DNA from: Dehalococcoidia bacterium
GTDB lineage: Bacteria > Chloroflexota > Dehalococcoidia > Lucifugimonadales > UBA3495
NCBI GenBank assembly: GCA_012959605.1
Contig: DUCU01000006.1
Span: forward strand, 1-48,858
Length of the DNA: 48,858 nucleotides
Direction of reading: 5' to 3'
Each line of letters opens with the position of its first letter. The first letter of the stretch is position 1. The translations under genes and the position numbers were made by a program. Shown here piece by piece: positions 40,755-48,858 of the stretch. The notes below the pieces were generated by a model that was given only the letters and a program-made list of their open reading frames with translations, had not been told where the DNA came from and made no database searches.

Positions 40755-42455
40755 TTGCCCCTAACTCTGCCCTGGTCGAGTAAATCCAAACGAAAGACTG
40801 GTCTGTCGTCTTTTAACGGCCCAGAAAAATCGGACCAATCCGTAACTTCATCCCAGGACGGCCTGAGCCGATCCGATACTCACCCATTGCTCGCCCTGCG
40901 CGGCATCACCAAGCGATTTGGTGACCTGGTTGCCAACGACAACATTACCGTGGACATCTTTGGCGGAGAAGTCCACGCGGTGCTCGGCGAAAACGGAGCA
41001 GGGAAGAGCACGCTGATGAAGGTCATCTACGGCGTGAACCAGCCAGAAGAAGGCACCATCTTATTCAGGGGCGAAGACGCCCAGATCCGATCCCCGCGCG
41101 ACAGCCGAGCTCTGGGTGTGGGAATGGTCTTCCAGAACTTTGCGCTGATTCCCGCCCTGACCGTGACTGAAAACGTCGCGTTGTTCCTGCCTGACCAGGG
41201 GATGATTCTGAGTCGCCATGCCTTGAGCCGGCAAATAGAGGAAGTTTCAGAAAGATACAACCTGCACGTAAGTCCGTCGGCCAGAATCAGCGACCTCACT
41301 ATGGGTGAGCGCCAAAAGGTTGAGTTGATTAAGCTCATCATGGCCAAAGCCCAGGTGCTGATTCTTGACGAACCGACCAGCGTCCTGGCCCCCCATGAAG
41401 TTCAAGGATTATTCGAGGTCTTCAATGAACTGAGACGTGACGATTACGCCATCCTATTCATTACCCACAAGATTCCGGAGGTTCTAGCCTCCGCTGACCG
41501 CATCACGGTGCTTCGACATGGCGCTGTGGTCTCAACAGGAACGAGCGAAGGTGTCGACGGCGACAATCTGGTATCCCTGATGATGGGTATCGACCTCGAA
41601 TCGGTACCGCCAAGAGCCCGAATCCAAAGTGACATTGAATACGATTCCAAGAAGATTGCCTATCAAAGGGAAGTCGCTGAGGGTGGGGTTACTCCCGCAA
41701 TTGAATTCAAAGACGTGTGGACCAGTGAAGCAGACGACCCCAGGGGTTTGCACGGTATCAATTTCAAAGTGATGCCCGGCGAGATATTGGGAGTAGCCGG
41801 CATCTCTGGCAACGGCCAACAGGAATTGGGCGAAACCCTCTTGGGGGTGATTAACCAAAGAAGAGGAAGCATCTTCCTGGCCGGAGAAAACGTGAGAGGC
41901 TGGTCTATCGCCGACATCCTTGAAGCTGGTGTCAGCTATGTTCCAGAAGACCCTATTTCTATGGCCATGGTTCCGGAGATGCGGGTGGACGAGAACCTGG
42001 TACTTGGCGAACTCAGTAACTACGGCAACGGAGGAATCTGGCTGGACCTATCCGGCATCAGGGAAAAGATCAACACCGCTCTGAGCAATTTCCCGCTACG
42101 ATTGGCGCCCCATGACATGCGGGTGGACAAGTTGTCCGGCGGCAATGTCCAGCGGGTGGTCCTAGCCCGAGAGATGGAACTCACTCGTGATGCCTCGATC
42201 GCACCCAAGGTACTGATGGCCTATTACCCAACGCGAGGCCTGGACGTGATAACCGCCGAAGCCACCCGCCGTCTGATGCTGGATTATCGTGACCGAGGAG
42301 GGGCCATTGTCTTAGTCTCGGAAGACCTTGATGAACTTCTATCGCTCAGCAGCCACATGGTGGTGATGTTTCAAGGCAACATTGTCGACGAGTTCCCAAC
42401 TGAAGCAGCCTCTATCCAAGAGATTGGCGTGCTAATGACCGGAACCACCGAATAA
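40755..42455 (+). CDS. BMP-type ABC importer ATPase, two nucleotide-binding domains
   Basis: The 566-residue protein is of the RbsA/NupA type. NBD1 has Walker [10 protein letters not shown] (78-86), the signature [12 protein letters not shown] and Walker [13 protein letters not shown]2 has the usual degenerate [16 protein letters not shown], then [16 protein letters not shown] and an altered Walker B followed by YYPTRGLD. The start is TTG 40755 with AGGAG 7 nt upstream, which gives an unusual 45-residue polar N-terminal extension. Only 3 bp separate it from the first permease gene. With the two permeases and the BmpA-like lipoprotein it forms a complete importer of the class that carries purine nucleosides and related compounds. 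Confidence 0.92.
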   Translation: MPLTLPWSSKSKRKTGLSSFNGPEKSDQSVTSSQDGLSRSDTHPLLALRGITKRFGDLVANDNITVDIFGGEVHAVLGENGAGKSTLMKVIYGVNQPEEGTILFRGEDAQIRSPRDSRALGVGMVFQNFALIPALTVTENVALFLPDQGMILSRHALSRQIEEVSERYNLHVSPSARISDLTMGERQKVELIKLIMAKAQVLILDEPTSVLAPHEVQGLFEVFNELRRDDYAILFITHKIPEVLASADRITVLRHGAVVSTGTSEGVDGDNLVSLMMGIDLESVPPRARIQSDIEYDSKKIAYQREVAEGGVTPAIEFKDVWTSEADDPRGLHGINFKVMPGEILGVAGISGNGQQELGETLLGVINQRRGSIFLAGENVRGWSIADILEAGVSYVPEDPISMAMVPEMRVDENLVLGELSNYGNGGIWLDLSGIREKINTALSNFPLRLAPHDMRVDKLSGGNVQRVVLAREMELTRDASIAPKVLMAYYPTRGLDVITAEATRRLMLDYRDRGGAIVLVSEDLDELLSLSSHMVVMFQGNIVDEFPTEAASIQEIGVLMTGTTE

Positions 42456-42458
42456 CCA

Positions 42459-43517
42459 ATGACCACCCCAATCTCTTTAAACCAAGCCCGGGGCGTCGCC
42501 ATCACGCTGACGGACCGCCCCATTGTGCGGTCTCTAATGGCCGTTGCATTTGCGTTCATCGTCTTTGGTATCTTCATTGCCATCATCGGCCGAGACCCGT
42601 TTGAAGTCTATGCCAAGATGTTTGAAGGGACCCTGGGCAGCAAGGTGGGCCTAAGTGAAGTCGGAGTCAGGATGATCCCCTTCGTCCTAACGGCACTGGC
42701 AGCGTCAATTCCCGCCCGAGTAGGACTGATTAACGTCGGCGGTGAAGGTCAACTGTATATCGGCGCTTGGGCCGCCACTGGAGTGGCGCTCTATGTAGAT
42801 TTCCCGACCATTTGGCTCATGCTCCCGGCTATGGCTTTTGCCGGTTTTCTGGGCGGCGCTGTCTGGGCCGGATTTGCCATCGCGTTGCGGCATTTCCGAA
42901 ACGTGAACGAAGTCATTTCGACGTTGCTGTCTAACTATGTCGCCATCCTTTTCGTCAACGTGTTTGTCTTTGGCGCCTGGAAGAACCCTACCGGCTTCGG
43001 CTACCCCTACACCGCCAACTTTGAAGTCGAGTCCATCCTGCCGGCCATTGCCGACACTCGCTTGCACTTTGGCTTGGTACTCCCGGTAATCGGAATTATC
43101 GCAACCTACCTGTTCCTCAGCCGAACTAGGTGGGGGGCCAACATGCGTGCCGTCGGCGGGAACCCGGACGCGGCCCGTCGTCGCGGCATACCTGTCCTAC
43201 GCTACCTCATCATCGCCATGCTGGTCGGCGGCGGTCTAGCCGGTCTTGCAGGTATGAGTGAGGTGTCCGGAATCCAACACCATTTGCGACCTGGAATCTC
43301 CAACAGCCTGGGGTTCATGGGGTTCTTGGCTAGCTGGATGGCCAACCACAACCCGGTCGCCATCATTGGCACCTGTTTCCTGATTGCCGTGATCGTGGTT
43401 GGCGGCGATGTTCTCCAATTCAGCGGTAACCTGCCATCGGCAGCCATGTTGATTTTGATTGGTCTTGTCCTGTTTTCGATTCTCGGCTTTCGCCGTTTTG
43501 AGCGTAAGACAGAATGA
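42459..43517 (+). CDS. BMP-type ABC importer permease 1
   Basis: A 352-residue permease of the BPD_transp_2 family with eight to ten helices: FAFIVFGIFIAIIGRDPFEVYAKMFEGTL, ALAASIPARVGLINVGGEGQLYIGAWAA (the GLINxGxEGQ motif of nucleoside permeases), FRNVNEVISTLLSNYVAILFV and TRWGANMRAVGGNPDAARRRGI. The coupling-loop motif GxNPxAAxxxGI contacts the ATPase. It overlaps the next permease gene by 4 bp (ATGA) and follows the ATPase after 3 bp. Confidence 0.92.
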   Translation: MTTPISLNQARGVAITLTDRPIVRSLMAVAFAFIVFGIFIAIIGRDPFEVYAKMFEGTLGSKVGLSEVGVRMIPFVLTALAASIPARVGLINVGGEGQLYIGAWAATGVALYVDFPTIWLMLPAMAFAGFLGGAVWAGFAIALRHFRNVNEVISTLLSNYVAILFVNVFVFGAWKNPTGFGYPYTANFEVESILPAIADTRLHFGLVLPVIGIIATYLFLSRTRWGANMRAVGGNPDAARRRGIPVLRYLIIAMLVGGGLAGLAGMSEVSGIQHHLRPGISNSLGFMGFLASWMANHNPVAIIGTCFLIAVIVVGGDVLQFSGNLPSAAMLILIGLVLFSILGFRRFERKTE

Positions 43518-44437
43518 GCGACGTTTGGTTGGTACTTGGCGGTACACTGACCGGAGCGGTTGGCCCTGGGATATCCGTCCTCTACGCCACCTATGGTGAG
43601 TTGATCACCGAGCGGGCTGGCAGGATTAACCTGGGCATCGAAGGCTCAATGCTCATGGGAGCCTGCTTCGGCTTCATTGCCACCGTCGAAACAGGGTCAG
43701 TCACGGTGGGCATTTTTGCTGGCATGATTGGCGGCGGCGCTTTAAGCCTGATTCTGGCTTACTTGGTCATCTACAGAAACACGAACCAACTGGCCACGGG
43801 CTTTGCCCTGACTCTCTTTGGCGCGGGCATTACAGCCTACGCCGGACGCAGCTATGTGGACAGTACTATCGGGGGATTAAATCCGATTTCCATACCGTTC
43901 TTATCTGAGATACCCAAGCTCGGAAGCGCGTTGTTCGAGCAAGACATATTGGCCTACACTGCCTACGCGCTGGGGCCATTGCTCTTCTGGGGGCTGCATT
44001 ACACCCGAACCGGTCTGAGTCTGAAAGCAGTGGGCGAAAGCATCAGCGTTGCCTACGCAGCCGGAAGAAATCCTTACGTCATACAGATAGCCGCCATTGC
44101 CATCGGCGGAGCTTTGGCCGGTCTGGGCGGAGCCCAGCTCTCTCTGGGATTCACTCACACCTGGTCAGAAGGGATGACCGTCGGTCGCGGCTTCGTGGCC
44201 GTAGGACTCGTCATTTTTGCCATGTGGTCTCCACTCAGGGCCATGGTCGGCGCGTTCTTGTTCGGCGGTGCCATTGGTCTGCAATTACAGCTTCAGACGG
44301 TTGGCGCACCAGTATCGCCATTCATTCTGGACATGCTCCCGTATTTGATAATTATCTTCGTCATGGCCCTTTGGAGCCGTGCCTCAGCCCGCGCCATGCC
44401 AGAGGGGCTAAAGGGAGTGTTGAAAGCAACAACTTGA
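43514..44437 (+). CDS. BMP-type ABC importer permease 2
   Basis: The 307-residue second permease has ISVLYATYGELITERAGRIN and LGIEGSMLMGACFGF (the GRINLGIEGxML motif), TNQLATGFALTLFGAGI, and the coupling loop LSLKAVGESISVAYAAGRNP. GLGGAQLSLGFTHTWSEGM followed by GRGFVAVGLVIFAMWSPLR is typical of the family. It pairs with permease 1 to form the membrane channel. The 154 bp after it, up to the lipoprotein start, contain a weak hairpin (ACATGAC/GTCATGT at about 44483-44512) and no gene. Confidence 0.92.
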   Translation: MSDVWLVLGGTLTGAVGPGISVLYATYGELITERAGRINLGIEGSMLMGACFGFIATVETGSVTVGIFAGMIGGGALSLILAYLVIYRNTNQLATGFALTLFGAGITAYAGRSYVDSTIGGLNPISIPFLSEIPKLGSALFEQDILAYTAYALGPLLFWGLHYTRTGLSLKAVGESISVAYAAGRNPYVIQIAAIAIGGALAGLGGAQLSLGFTHTWSEGMTVGRGFVAVGLVIFAMWSPLRAMVGAFLFGGAIGLQLQLQTVGAPVSPFILDMLPYLIIIFVMALWSRASARAMPEGLKGVLKATT

Positions 44438-44591
44438 CGCATTCACCAACGTAGTTCAGCTAAAAACCAACCAAAGAATGACATGACCACCGTCTTATCA
44501 GTTAAGTCATGTTTTGAATATGCCGGGCTTTTCAATCACGTCGATTGCCCGAGTTCACCAAATAGTCCCTAAAAATTCAGGAGGAAGAAGT

Positions 44592-45917
44592 TTGTATAAC
44601 CGGATTCGGAAACTACCCATATTCACGCACTCCCATCGAATACTGATTGGGGTATTCATGCTCATGGCCATCGTGGCCTTGGCCGCTTGTGGCAGTGATG
44701 ACCCCACCGCTGTCCCAGCCCAGCCAACAGCAGTCCCAGCCAGTTCTAGCACTGACACTTCAGGACCAACGACAACCACGGCGACCACACCGTCCACCGC
44801 TGAACTCCACGGCGGCTCCCCAGATATATTCCTCAAGGGATTTGAGGATGCCGCTGCCGACAGTTCGTTCCGTGCAACCTCTAAGTTTGCCGCCGCAGCC
44901 AAACCCTTGGCCGCCGGTGAAAAATTGAAGGTTGGCTTCATATTTGTCGGTTCCCAGAAGGACCTTGGTTACAACCAGGCCGCCGCGGAAGGCAGCCAAT
45001 ACCTGGAAAAGGCCTTCCCAGACATTGAAGTTCTCCGCTCTGAGAACATCCCGGAGACCGCCGACGTTCAGGCAGTTGAAGAGCAGATGATTCGAGACGG
45101 AGCCACGATTATTTTCGCCACCAGCTATGGCTACTCAGGACCCACCAAGGCGATCATTGAAAAGCACCCGGATGTCATGTTCCTACACATGGGTGACGTA
45201 GAGAGCTTTGAAAACTACTCGTCATTCTTCGGCAACATCTGGCAGTTGGAGTACGCTGCCGGCCAACTGGCCGGTCACACCTCCAAGACAGGCAAATTAG
45301 GCTTCATCGCCGCATTCCCCATCCCACAAACATTGCTCAACGTGAACGCATTCCACCTCGGAGCGCAATCGGTTAACCCCGACATCAAAACAACATTCGT
45401 GTTGACCAGTAGCTGGTGCGACCCGGCCAAACAGGCCACTGCTGTACAGGCCATGGTTGAAGCTGGCGTGGACGTACTCACCCAGCACCAAGACTGCACC
45501 AAGACCATCGTTGAGGCTGCAGAGAGAGCGGGTATCTACGTCTCCGGCTACCACCAGGACGCCAGCCCGGCTGCCCCCAACGCATGGTTGACCGGCGCTG
45601 CCTGGAACTGGGGCCCGGTCTATTCTGAGATCGTTGCTGAGATCCGCCAGGGAACCTACAAGAGCTCGGTCATGTTCCAAGGATTGGACGCCGGCTGGGT
45701 TAAGTTGTCTCCCTTTGGCAGTTTCCTCTCAGATGAGGTGAAACAAAGCATTTTAGACACAGTTGAAAAGCTGCGTTCTGGCAATTTCCAACCCTTCACC
45801 GGCCCCATCACCGACCAGGACGGCGTGATTCAGATTGCCGACGGAGTGGTCCCGACCGATGCACAACTGCAAGGTACCGGTTACCTCCTACAGGGCATCA
45901 CCGGCAGGACCAACTAA
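44592..45917 (+). CDS. BmpA-family substrate-binding lipoprotein
   Basis: TTG 44592 has a strong AGGAGG 7 nt upstream and is chosen over the TTG at 44514. The 441-residue product has a long n-region, a hydrophobic core and lipobox VALAACGSDD, then a Thr/Ser/Pro linker (PTAVPAQPTAVPASSS). The mature domain is the BMP/PnrA type: LKVGFIFVGSQKDLGYNQAAAEG, ADVQAVEEQMIRDGATIIFATS, GNIWQLEYAAGQLAGHTSK and VDVLTQHQDCTKTIVEAAERAG, with the last ATCTDSxG-like loop changed. It should bind the imported solute outside the membrane. A 14-bp hairpin follows its stop. Confidence 0.92.
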   Translation: MYNRIRKLPIFTHSHRILIGVFMLMAIVALAACGSDDPTAVPAQPTAVPASSSTDTSGPTTTTATTPSTAELHGGSPDIFLKGFEDAAADSSFRATSKFAAAAKPLAAGEKLKVGFIFVGSQKDLGYNQAAAEGSQYLEKAFPDIEVLRSENIPETADVQAVEEQMIRDGATIIFATSYGYSGPTKAIIEKHPDVMFLHMGDVESFENYSSFFGNIWQLEYAAGQLAGHTSKTGKLGFIAAFPIPQTLLNVNAFHLGAQSVNPDIKTTFVLTSSWCDPAKQATAVQAMVEAGVDVLTQHQDCTKTIVEAAERAGIYVSGYHQDASPAAPNAWLTGAAWNWGPVYSEIVAEIRQGTYKSSVMFQGLDAGWVKLSPFGSFLSDEVKQSILDTVEKLRSGNFQPFTGPITDQDGVIQIADGVVPTDAQLQGTGYLLQGITGRTN

Positions 45918-45951
45918 CTTCAGGCATAATTAATGTTCATTAGCAAATATA

Positions 45952-45983
45952 GGGACAAGTCCGGCAATGGCCGGACTTGTCCC
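45952..45983 (+). terminator. Intercistronic 14-bp perfect hairpin
   Basis: GGGACAAGTCCGGC pairs completely with GCCGGACTTGTCCC around a four-base loop. No T run follows (GAATTCTCGG), and the next gene starts 38 bp later in the same direction. It probably protects or attenuates rather than fully terminates, allowing more of the binding protein than of the downstream enzymes. Confidence 0.6.
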
Positions 45984-46021
45984 GAATTCTCGGGGTTGCC
46001 CCACTTTCTAAGGAGTACACC

Positions 46022-46708
46022 GTGGCTACTACAGTTTCCGCCGACCCATACGAATGGCCCTACGACGGCGACATCGTTCCCAGTCACACGGCCCTGCTCC
46101 TCATTGACTGGCAGCACGACTTCTGCGGACCTGGCGGCTACGTGGATACCATGGGCTACGACATCTCCCTGACCCGAAGGGGCGTTGAACCAACCCGTAA
46201 CGTGCTGGAATCCTGCCGTCAAATACCCGGGTTCACCATCGTGCACACCCGCGAGGGCCACAAGCCTGACCTTTCAGACTGCCCGCCCAACAAGCTGTGG
46301 CGGTCGCGACAGATCGGCGCTGGCATCGGTGACGCTGGCCCCAACGGCCGAATACTCGTGCGCGGCGAACCCGGTTGGGAGATAATTGACGAGCTGGCTC
46401 CGCAAGAAGGCGAGCCGGTCATCGACAAGCCGACCAAGGGTGCATTCAGCTCCACTGACCTAGACCTGGTGCTCCGAAACAGGGGCGTCACCCATATAGT
46501 GCTCACCGGCATCACAACCGATGTTTGCGTGCACACCACCATGCGAGAAGCCAACGACCTTGGCTACGAGTGCCTACTACTGGAAGACTGCACTGGCGCC
46601 ACAGACGAAGGCAATTATGCCGCCGCCCTGAAAATGATCAAGATGCAGGGTGGAGTGTTTGGTGCGGTCTCTAATTCCAGTGATTTCATTAACGCAATTA
46701 CCCAATAG
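46022..46708 (+). CDS. RutB/BiuH-like isochorismatase-family amidohydrolase
   Basis: GTG 46022 has AAGGAG about 6 nt upstream; the frame to 45977 crosses the hairpin and is rejected. The 228-residue protein has Asp29 (LLLIDWQHDFCGPGGYVD), Lys136 (EPVIDKPTKGAFSSTDLD) and nucleophile Cys169 (TGITTDVCVHTT). The GPGGYVDTMGYDISLTR segment and the long insert before the Lys resemble ureidoacrylate (RutB) and biuret (BiuH) hydrolases more than nicotinamidases. It cleaves a C-N bond in a ureido or carbamoyl compound, by inference. It lies between the importer and an amidase gene (21 bp downstream), fitting stepwise release of ammonia from an imported nitrogen compound. Confidence 0.82.
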   Translation: MATTVSADPYEWPYDGDIVPSHTALLLIDWQHDFCGPGGYVDTMGYDISLTRRGVEPTRNVLESCRQIPGFTIVHTREGHKPDLSDCPPNKLWRSRQIGAGIGDAGPNGRILVRGEPGWEIIDELAPQEGEPVIDKPTKGAFSSTDLDLVLRNRGVTHIVLTGITTDVCVHTTMREANDLGYECLLLEDCTGATDEGNYAAALKMIKMQGGVFGAVSNSSDFINAITQ

Positions 46709-46729
46709 ATTCACAATGAATGGAGACCA

Positions 46730-48235
46730 ATGGATACCCGTACTAGTTTCCGGATTGCCGTAGAAGACGCCCAGGCCTTTGCCACTGACAAAGTAGACCG
46801 CAGACCCGGTTTCATCTCTACTGTTGCCAGGATGGGCAAGACCCAGAAGCGGGATATCCGTGCCCTGCCGAAAATAACCAACGGCCGGCGCGGGCCGGTG
46901 GGCGACGCGGGCCGCCTGATGGCCGAGGGCGCAACTTCCGCAGTTGAGCAGACCAAGATAGCCCTTGAGGTCATCAAACAGCTGCAACCGGAACTCAACG
47001 CCTTTGCCCACATCGCTCCGGAAGCTGAACTGATAGCCATTGCGGAAGCATTGGACGCAGAACGGGCCAATGGCAAGATACGTAGTCCAATCCACGGTCT
47101 GCCAATCTCAGTGAAAGACGTAATCCACGTAAAAGGTATGCCCACCAGCTCCGGCTCCAAAGTCATGGAAGGGTTCATGCCCGACGATGATGCCACCGCA
47201 GTCCGACTGCTAAGAGAGGCTGGCGCAATCATCATAGGGAAAGCCCACACCCATGAGTTCGCCCTGGGCGTGACCACACCACAGAGCAGAAACCCGTGGG
47301 ATACCAGCCGCGATCCGGGTGGCTCCAGCGGCGGTTCCGCAATCACTATTTCGACTGGCATGAGCCTACTCAGTTTGGGAACCGATACCAGGGCTTCCAT
47401 CCGAGTGCCCGCATCTTTGTGCGGCACCCTGGGTTACAAGCCAACCTATGGGCTGGTGTCCACCGACGGTATCGTGACCCTGTCTTGGACCATGGACCAC
47501 GCAGGATTGATGGGACGCACCAGCGAAGATGTGGCCATCATGATGAACATCATCCAGGGTTTTGACGCCAAGGATTCCGGGACTCTCGATCTGCCCAATG
47601 ACGACTACACTGATTACCTATTCAAAGATGTAACCGGCCTTCGAGTCGGCCTGGCAGTAGAGGCCTTGGAAGGCGCAGACCCTGAGACGCTAAAGACATT
47701 CAATGCCTGCGTGGAATTGCTGAAGTCACTGGGTGTTGAAATCGTTGAAACGAATCTGCCATCGGCCGACGATTTCCGTCTGGCAAACAACCTTGGGCTG
47801 ATTATCAGTCGGGTTGAAGCCGCGGCGTACCAACGGGCATTCCCCGATGCCGGGCCGTTATATATCAAGCAGGTTTTTGAACAGCTGGACGAGGCGTCAC
47901 AAATCAAGGCCGTGGATTATATAACCGCCCAACGGTTCCGGTCGGAGTTCCAAGAACGCATGCTCGCCGAGCTGAAAGGTTTTGATGCGTTCATTATGCC
48001 CACAACCCTGGTACCTGCGGTCAAAGCAGAAGAAACAGAGCAGTACCTGACCATACTTTCTAGGAATTGTATTCCCTGGAGCATGATTGGCTTCCCCACG
48101 CTATCGGTACCAGCTGGCCTCACCTCGGGTGGCCTGCCGGTTGGAGCGCAACTAGTAGGGGCGCCGTTCGATGACGGCATCATCCTGGCCCTAGCCTCAG
48201 CGTTGGAATCGGCCACCGAGGACCTCCGACCCTAG
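46730..48235 (+). CDS. Amidase-signature family hydrolase
   Basis: A 501-residue amidase with the Ser-cisSer-Lys triad: Lys129 (GLPISVKDVIHV), Ser200 (DPGGSSGGSAI) and nucleophile Ser223. The nucleophile stretch is TDTRASIRVPA instead of the usual TDTGGSIRxPA. KTHTHEF-like GKAHTHEFALGVT and the C-terminal GLPVGAQLVGAPFDDGIIL are also typical. About 70 extra residues precede the core, starting MDTRTSFRIAVEDAQAF. Relatives include allophanate hydrolase (AtzF), GatA and aryl amidases. As second step after a BiuH/RutB-like enzyme, an allophanate- or carbamate-type substrate is plausible but unproven. The next gene follows after 9 bp. Confidence 0.88.
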   Translation: MDTRTSFRIAVEDAQAFATDKVDRRPGFISTVARMGKTQKRDIRALPKITNGRRGPVGDAGRLMAEGATSAVEQTKIALEVIKQLQPELNAFAHIAPEAELIAIAEALDAERANGKIRSPIHGLPISVKDVIHVKGMPTSSGSKVMEGFMPDDDATAVRLLREAGAIIIGKAHTHEFALGVTTPQSRNPWDTSRDPGGSSGGSAITISTGMSLLSLGTDTRASIRVPASLCGTLGYKPTYGLVSTDGIVTLSWTMDHAGLMGRTSEDVAIMMNIIQGFDAKDSGTLDLPNDDYTDYLFKDVTGLRVGLAVEALEGADPETLKTFNACVELLKSLGVEIVETNLPSADDFRLANNLGLIISRVEAAAYQRAFPDAGPLYIKQVFEQLDEASQIKAVDYITAQRFRSEFQERMLAELKGFDAFIMPTTLVPAVKAEETEQYLTILSRNCIPWSMIGFPTLSVPAGLTSGGLPVGAQLVGAPFDDGIILALASALESATEDLRP

Positions 48236-48244
48236 TCGGGTGCA

Positions 48245-48858
48245 ATGACACTAACCACTACGCTGCTTGGCTCGAACCCTAGCCCCCGCACCGATGTGCG
48301 CCTTGCTCCCAAAGTCAGCAATATTGGCTTCAAAGCCAACCGCTACCTGAACACGGCCGCAGTTTCCGGCGAGGCCATTGTCGCCAGTTCCAGGGCCGTT
48401 TATATCACCACTGACTGCGGGAACATTTTTGCTGTATGCCCTCTGGACCAGCAACCGCATCCCAGGTCGTTGTTGACCGATCTGGACCTTTCGCATTTGC
48501 AGTTTGGGCTTCGTATCCGGGTCCAAGACGGGTCATTAAATTTCAGCAACGGCGTCGAGTTAGACCTAAGAGACAGCCAAGTTTGGCAGACAACGCCACC
48601 CTCAGTTTCCGACGCAGTTTCCCTCCCCGAGTTGGGAGACAGGTGCCAAGCACTGATACAGGCCGCCCAGGACATGCACCTCCGCGAATCTCAGGGCCAA
48701 GAGAACCTCGGCATGGCACTGCCGTTTTTTAGTCCGAACACCGCAGCCCCACAAGAGACTCAATTACCAAACGGCGCTTCGCCGTTGGTAACCGCTGGGG
48801 TTCAGCAGGTCAGAGAACTGCTGCCCTTATGTGGCTGTGGCAACTTTAAGACAGTTCT
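48245..48858 (+). CDS. DUF2877/AllH-like protein, cut by the right window edge
   Basis: From ATG 48245 a frame of 204 codons runs off the right end without a stop. The residues after about 40 read SGEAIVASSRAVYITTDCGN then IFAVCPLDQQPHPRSLLTDL, DLSHLQFGLRIRVQDGSLNF and GVELDLRDSQVWQTTPP. This resembles the N-terminal domain of DUF2877 proteins (form VFxRAxNLxxxDGxLxxL...GPxxL...A..W), which include AllH, a component of oxamate carbamoyltransferase in allantoin degradation. The conserved GPGLTPSGDD motif would lie past the edge, so this is a memory-based match at N-terminal level only. It is tightly linked (9 bp) to the amidase gene. Confidence 0.5.
   Translation, partial: MTLTTTLLGSNPSPRTDVRLAPKVSNIGFKANRYLNTAAVSGEAIVASSRAVYITTDCGNIFAVCPLDQQPHPRSLLTDLDLSHLQFGLRIRVQDGSLNFSNGVELDLRDSQVWQTTPPSVSDAVSLPELGDRCQALIQAAQDMHLRESQGQENLGMALPFFSPNTAAPQETQLPNGASPLVTAGVQQVRELLPLCGCGNFKTV

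Noticed and set aside
41755-41850. Loss of Walker A in the second ATPase domain as a defect
   Set aside because: The GxxGNGQxEL form is normal for NBD2 in RbsA/NupA-type ATPases.
44514-44591. Upstream TTG start for the BmpA-like lipoprotein
   Set aside because: It adds 26 residues before the signal peptide and has no ribosome site, while TTG 44592 has AGGAGG at 7 nt.

Overview
The window reads as a chromosome segment of an uncultivated, moderately GC-rich Chloroflexota bacterium, most likely a SAR202/Dehalococcoidia relative. This is inferred from the gene mix: many paralogous catabolic enzymes (flavin monooxygenase, Rieske oxygenase, family III CoA-transferases, SCP2-type thiolase with a DUF35 partner), DUF1501/DUF1800 proteins, S/T/P-linker lipoproteins and frequent TTG/GTG starts. 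No rRNA or ribosomal protein gene is present to confirm it.

Layout. 1-2.9 kb: a major-facilitator gene cut by the left edge, a tyrosine-recombinase catalytic domain lying against the 3' end of a complete tmRNA gene (ssrA, minus strand, tag AKTIGEREFALAA), and a decayed membrane-protein gene. 3-12.8 kb: single genes and short operons, mostly separated by strong hairpin terminators: trans-aconitate methyltransferase, CinA-like and RidA-like proteins, a zinc-ribbon protein, an isochorismatase-GMC oxidoreductase-DMT exporter operon, a broken lipoprotein, NudC, an AhpD-fold protein and a beta-helix lipoprotein. 12.8-37.4 kb: three copies of one three-gene cassette, DUF1800 + DUF1501 + NHL-repeat protein (A minus strand, B plus, C plus), with catabolic genes between them: LLM oxidoreductase, PEP-mutase-like protein, DinB, Rieske-VOC-MBL operon, an orphan substrate-binding protein, an overlapping CoA-transferase pair, HAD, thiolase and DUF35. 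37.4-40.7 kb: an SMP-30 protein with a large alpha/beta hydrolase, and a CoA-transferase remnant. 40.7-48.9 kb: one long plus-strand operon coding for a BMP-type ABC importer (ATPase, two permeases, lipoprotein), a RutB/BiuH-like cysteine hydrolase, an amidase, and the start of a DUF2877/AllH-like gene cut by the right edge.

How the parts fit. The last operon looks like an uptake-and-hydrolysis route for a nitrogen-rich small molecule (ureide, nucleobase or N-carbamoyl compound). The CoA-transferase pair, in which one subunit seems to lack the catalytic Asp, together with the thiolase/DUF35 pair resembles the modular CoA-thioester pathways known for benzylsuccinate and for sterol side chains. 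The triplicated cassette is the least explained and most distinctive element: all three copies keep the same three families at near-identical total length, and none of the proteins shows the export signal usual for DUF1501.

The segment also holds several decayed genes. Two secreted-protein genes each lack one T in a T tract at the signal peptide, which could be sequencing error, decay or slippage.
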